From positions 1 through 64,000 of the forward strand of contig LWDJ01000044.1 of assembly GCA_002083435.1 (NCBI GenBank): 64,000 nucleotides of DNA. Reading direction: 5' to 3'. The DNA is from Proteobacteria bacterium SG_bin6 (GTDB lineage: Bacteria > Pseudomonadota > Alphaproteobacteria > Sphingomonadales > Sphingomonadaceae). Shown here piece by piece: positions 61,300-64,000 of the stretch (its first letter is position 1; each line of letters begins with the position of its first letter). Below the pieces are notes generated by a model. The model was given only the letters and a program-made list of their open reading frames with translations, did no database searches and had not been told where the DNA came from. Made by a program: the position numbers and the translations under genes.

Positions 61300-64000
61300 T
61301 CAGCCCGCCAGCGCGAGCCGGCCTGTCTCGGCCGGTCCCAGCGCTACGTCGCGCACACCTTGCAGAGTCTCAATCCGCGCCGCAAGCTCGGCGTCGAGCA
61401 GGAAATCGCGGCCGAGGATCAGCGTCGCTTCGCCCCCCTCGATCGGCGCGCGCACGCGCACCTGCCCGCGCCCTCCGCGCGCTTCGCCGAGCAGCCCGGC
61501 GAGCGCCGCGACCGCGCCCGCATCGGCCACCACCAGATCGAGCACCATCGGCATCCCGACCGCCAGACTTTCGAACGGCACCAGCTTCTTGACCGTGACG
61601 CGCGGGGTCTCGTCGCCATCGCGGCGATCAAGCTCGACGCTCGCCAGGCCACAGCCGCCCGCGCGCGCGGCCTCCTCCAGATCATTCGCGGCGGCATCGT
61701 CGAAACAGGTCGCGACGAACTGACCCGAGGGATCGGAAAGCGTCGCCATCAGATAGCGCCGGCCCTTGGCGGAGGTGCGCCAGCGCGCTTCCTCGACCAG
61801 CACCGCCATTTGCGCGGTCGCACGCCCGCCCGGCGGGATCGCGACTTCGCCGAGTCGCGCGAACGGGGTCGCGCTGCGCGCCAGCACGCGGTAGCGATCG
61901 ACCGGGTGCGCCGAGAAGTAGAAGCCGAACGCCTCCTTCTCCTGCTCCATCCGCTCGGCGAGGCTCCAGCGCGCGGATTGCGGCAGCTGGATCGCCTCGC
62001 CGCCGACCTCGGCGTCGCCAAACAGGCCGCCCTGCCCGCTGGTGCGCGCCTCGTGCTGGCGCGCGGCCATCGCCAGGATCGTCTCGGCAGCGGCGAACAC
62101 CCCGGCGCGATTGGCGTCGAGCGCCTCGAACGCCCCGGCAGCGGCAAGCGTCTCCACCTGCCGCTTGTTGAGCAGCCGCGGATCGACGCGGTTCGCCAGA
62201 TCATCGAGCGATTTGAACGCCCCGCGCTCCTTGCGCTCGGCGACCAGCCGCTCCATCGCCCCCTCGCCCACCGATTTGAGCGCGGCGAGCGCGTAGCGGA
62301 CGGCGAGCTGATCGCCCGTGCTTTCCACCGAAAACTCCGCCCCCGAACGGTTCACGCACGGCGGCAGCACCTTCACCCCCAGCCGGCGCATATCGTCGAT
62401 GAACACGGCGAGCTTGTCGGTCAACGCGATGTCGAAGCACATCGAGGCGGCGAAGAATTCGTGCGGGTGGTGCGCCTTCAGCCACGCGGTCTGATAAGCG
62501 AGCAGCGCATAGGCCGCGGCGTGCGACTTGTTGAAACCATAGCCGGCGAACTTGTCGATCAAATCGAACAGCTCATTCGCCCTGGCCTCGGCAATGCCGT
62601 TCACCTCGGCACAACCCTTCACGAAGATCGCGCGCTGCGCGTCCATCTCCGCCTTGATCTTCTTGCCCATCGCGCGGCGCAGCATATCGGCGCCGCCCAG
62701 GCTATAGCCGGCGAGGATCTGCGCCGCCTGCATCACCTGTTCCTGATAGACGAAGATACCATAGGTCTCGGCAAGGATGCCTTCGAGCAGCGGGTGGGGA
62801 TATTCGATCACCTCCTGCCCGTTCTTGCGCCGGCCGAAGCTGGGAATATTGTCCATCGGCCCCGGCCGGTAGAGCGAGACGAGTGCGATGATGTCGCCGA
62901 AGTTCGAGGGACGCACGGCCGACAGCGTGCGCCGCATCCCTTCGGATTCGAGCTGGAACACCCCGACCGTGTCGCCGCGCTGGAGCAGCTTGTAGACTTC
63001 AGGGTCATCCCAAGCGAGCGCATCAAGGTCGACCGCAATGCCACGGGCGGCGAGCATCTCGACCGCTTTCTTCAGCACCGACAGCGTTTTCAGGCCGAGA
63101 AAGTCGAACTTCACCAGCCCCGCGCCCTCGACATATTTCATGTCGAACTGGGTGACCGGCATGTCGGAGCGCGGATCGCGATAGAGCGGGATCAACTGCG
63201 CCAGCGGACGATCGCCGATCACCACGCCGGCGGCATGGGTGGACGAGTGGCGCGGCAGCCCTTCCAGCTTCATCGCCAGATCGAGCAACTGCCGCACGCC
63301 GGCGTCGCTCTTATACTCGCCGGCCAGTTCGCTGACGCCGTTGAGCGCCCGGTCGAGCGTCCAGGGATCGGTCGGGTGATTGGGGACGAGCTTCGCCAGC
63401 CGGTCGACCTGGCCATAGCTCATCTGCAGGACGCGGCCGGTATCCTTCAGCACCGCGCGCGCCTTTAGCCGCCCAAAGGTGATGATCTGCGCGACGTGAT
63501 CCGCGCCATATTTGCGCTGGACGTAGCGGATCACCTCTTCGCGCCGGGTTTCGCAGAAATCGATGTCGAAGTCGGGCATCGACACGCGCTCGGGGTTGAG
63601 GAAGCGTTCGAACAGCAGGCCGAGCTTGATCGGATCGAGATCGGTGATCGTCAGCGCCCAGGCGACCACCGAGCCCGCGCCCGATCCGCGCCCCGGCCCC
63701 ACCGGAATATCCTGTTCCTTCGCCCATTGGATGAAATCCGCGACGATCAGGAAATAGCCGGGGAAGCCCATCGAGATGATCACGTCCAGCTCATAATCGA
63801 GCCGTTCGCGATAGGGCCGGGTCCAATCATCCCCCGCTAAGCCCTCTGCGTCTTGTGGAAGAAGGCTGGGTGAGGGAGTGGCCGACCAAGGCTTGCCCTC
63901 GATCGCGGCGATCTTCGCCAGCCGCTTGTCGAGCCCCGCCCGGGCGCGCTCGCGCAGCAATGCGGCCTCGCCCTCGCGGTCGCCGGCGAGGCTCGGCAGG
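61300..64000 (-). CDS. dnaE: DNA polymerase III alpha subunit, C-terminal about 900 residues (partial)
   Basis: The frame is open to the right edge, so the start and PHP domain are outside the window. Visible are GFPGYFLIVADFIQWAK, the catalytic PDFDIDFC motif with paired Asp, GPGRGSGAGSVVAW, YRPGPMDNIPSFGRR, SHAAAYALLAYQTAWLKAHHP, the helix-hairpin-helix and OB domains. It is the replicative polymerase. Between the helix before YRERLDYELDVI and the palm there is an extra segment (SATPSPSLLPQDAEGLAGDD) encoded by a repeat-like DNA insert. Confidence 0.95.
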   Translation of the reverse strand, partial: LPSLAGDREGEAALLRERARAGLDKRLAKIAAIEGKPWSATPSPSLLPQDAEGLAGDDWTRPYRERLDYELDVIISMGFPGYFLIVADFIQWAKEQDIPVGPGRGSGAGSVVAWALTITDLDPIKLGLLFERFLNPERVSMPDFDIDFCETRREEVIRYVQRKYGADHVAQIITFGRLKARAVLKDTGRVLQMSYGQVDRLAKLVPNHPTDPWTLDRALNGVSELAGEYKSDAGVRQLLDLAMKLEGLPRHSSTHAAGVVIGDRPLAQLIPLYRDPRSDMPVTQFDMKYVEGAGLVKFDFLGLKTLSVLKKAVEMLAARGIAVDLDALAWDDPEVYKLLQRGDTVGVFQLESEGMRRTLSAVRPSNFGDIIALVSLYRPGPMDNIPSFGRRKNGQEVIEYPHPLLEGILAETYGIFVYQEQVMQAAQILAGYSLGGADMLRRAMGKKIKAEMDAQRAIFVKGCAEVNGIAEARANELFDLIDKFAGYGFNKSHAAAYALLAYQTAWLKAHHPHEFFAASMCFDIALTDKLAVFIDDMRRLGVKVLPPCVNRSGAEFSVESTGDQLAVRYALAALKSVGEGAMERLVAERKERGAFKSLDDLANRVDPRLLNKRQVETLAAAGAFEALDANRAGVFAAAETILAMAARQHEARTSGQGGLFGDAEVGGEAIQLPQSARWSLAERMEQEKEAFGFYFSAHPVDRYRVLARSATPFARLGEVAIPPGGRATAQMAVLVEEARWRTSAKGRRYLMATLSDPSGQFVATCFDDAAANDLEEAARAGGCGLASVELDRRDGDETPRVTVKKLVPFESLAVGMPMVLDLVVADAGAVAALAGLLGEARGGRGQVRVRAPIEGGEATLILGRDFLLDAELAARIETLQGVRDVALGPAETGRLALAG
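63829..63883. repeat. Repeat-derived insert inside dnaE
   Basis: On the coding strand CTCCCTCACCCAGCCTTCTT is followed by CCACAAGACGCAGAGGG. It matches the intergenic unit at 44817-44856 over about 20 positions with a few transitions. It is in frame and adds about 18 residues at a surface-type junction of DnaE. This is similar in principle to protein-coding palindromic elements known from Rickettsia. Confidence 0.5.

Noticed and set aside
59274..61592. Long + strand open frame opposite the acyl-CoA synthetase and the end of dnaE
   Set aside because: It spans two real genes on the other strand and ends in Arg/Ala/Pro-rich text; no family resemblance.
1..64000. CRISPR arrays, insertion sequences, rRNA genes and riboswitches
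   Set aside because: No regularly spaced repeats, transposase genes, rRNA segments or known aptamer patterns were seen on reading both strands.

Overview
The window is GC-rich chromosomal DNA, most likely from a Sphingomonadaceae alphaproteobacterium (Sphingomonas or a close relative). The evidence is three large TonB-dependent receptors, a DUF1134/EipA envelope protein, a sphingomonad-type MlaA, single-lipoyl PDH E2 next to E3, and DnaE at the right edge. This assignment rests on gene content and protein style; no search was run.

Region 1 (about 60-18038) is an integrated element inserted into the 3' end of a tRNA-His gene. A perfect 20-bp direct repeat flanks it (60-79 and 18019-18038), and a P4-type tyrosine integrase sits just inside the right end. 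Nearly all genes run leftwards with 1-8 nt stop/start overlaps: integrase, an unknown, an AlpA-like excisionase, an unknown, primase with zinc ribbon and Toprim, AAA+ helicase, an inverted iteron-like array, two unknowns, small and large terminase, three single-gene cassettes, a tail-type block (short tail-tip-like protein, Ntn-hydrolase-like protein, unknown, chaperone-like protein, HK97-gp10-like protein, tape measure), and a small-ORF operon next to attL. A two-gene cassette (ribbon-helix-helix regulator plus a Cys-rich protein) runs the other way. I recognise no portal, protease, major capsid, tail tube, holin, lysin or HTH repressor. It is therefore either a deleted prophage or a satellite-like element that carries packaging and tail genes but no head genes. 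The least-described features are here: three diverged copies of one small protein family, a shared 11-14 bp motif 31-32 nt upstream of three consecutive genes, and a small protein that looks like a HigA-type N-terminus joined to a HicB-type C-terminus.

Region 2 (18054-24699) is housekeeping: a GH1-like/RmlD-like fusion, ygfZ head-to-head with pyrC, a cupin, a secreted unknown, eipA and tRNA-Ser(GCT).

Region 3 (25076-36716) is a beta-glucan utilisation locus, all leftward: TonB receptor, GH16 laminarinase-like enzyme, GH3 glucosidase, LacI regulator, MFS transporter, an alpha/beta-hydrolase remnant and a second TonB receptor. Two lac-operator-like dyads lie upstream of the first receptor. The inferred route is capture and import at the outer membrane, cleavage by GH16 and GH3, sugar uptake by the MFS protein, and control by the LacI protein.

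Region 4 (37157-44714) holds a metal-dependent amidohydrolase, MlaA, PDH E3, a thioesterase, a small membrane protein, PDH E2, a universal stress protein and an M28 aminopeptidase. Region 5 (44883-64000) holds a TonB receptor divergent from a complete RND tripartite efflux operon, a MATE transporter, a flavin reductase, DUF4230, MBL-fold and DUF5694 proteins, a small lipoprotein, an acyl-CoA synthetase and dnaE (5' end outside the window). An intergenic repeat at 44817-44856 has a related copy inside the dnaE reading frame.
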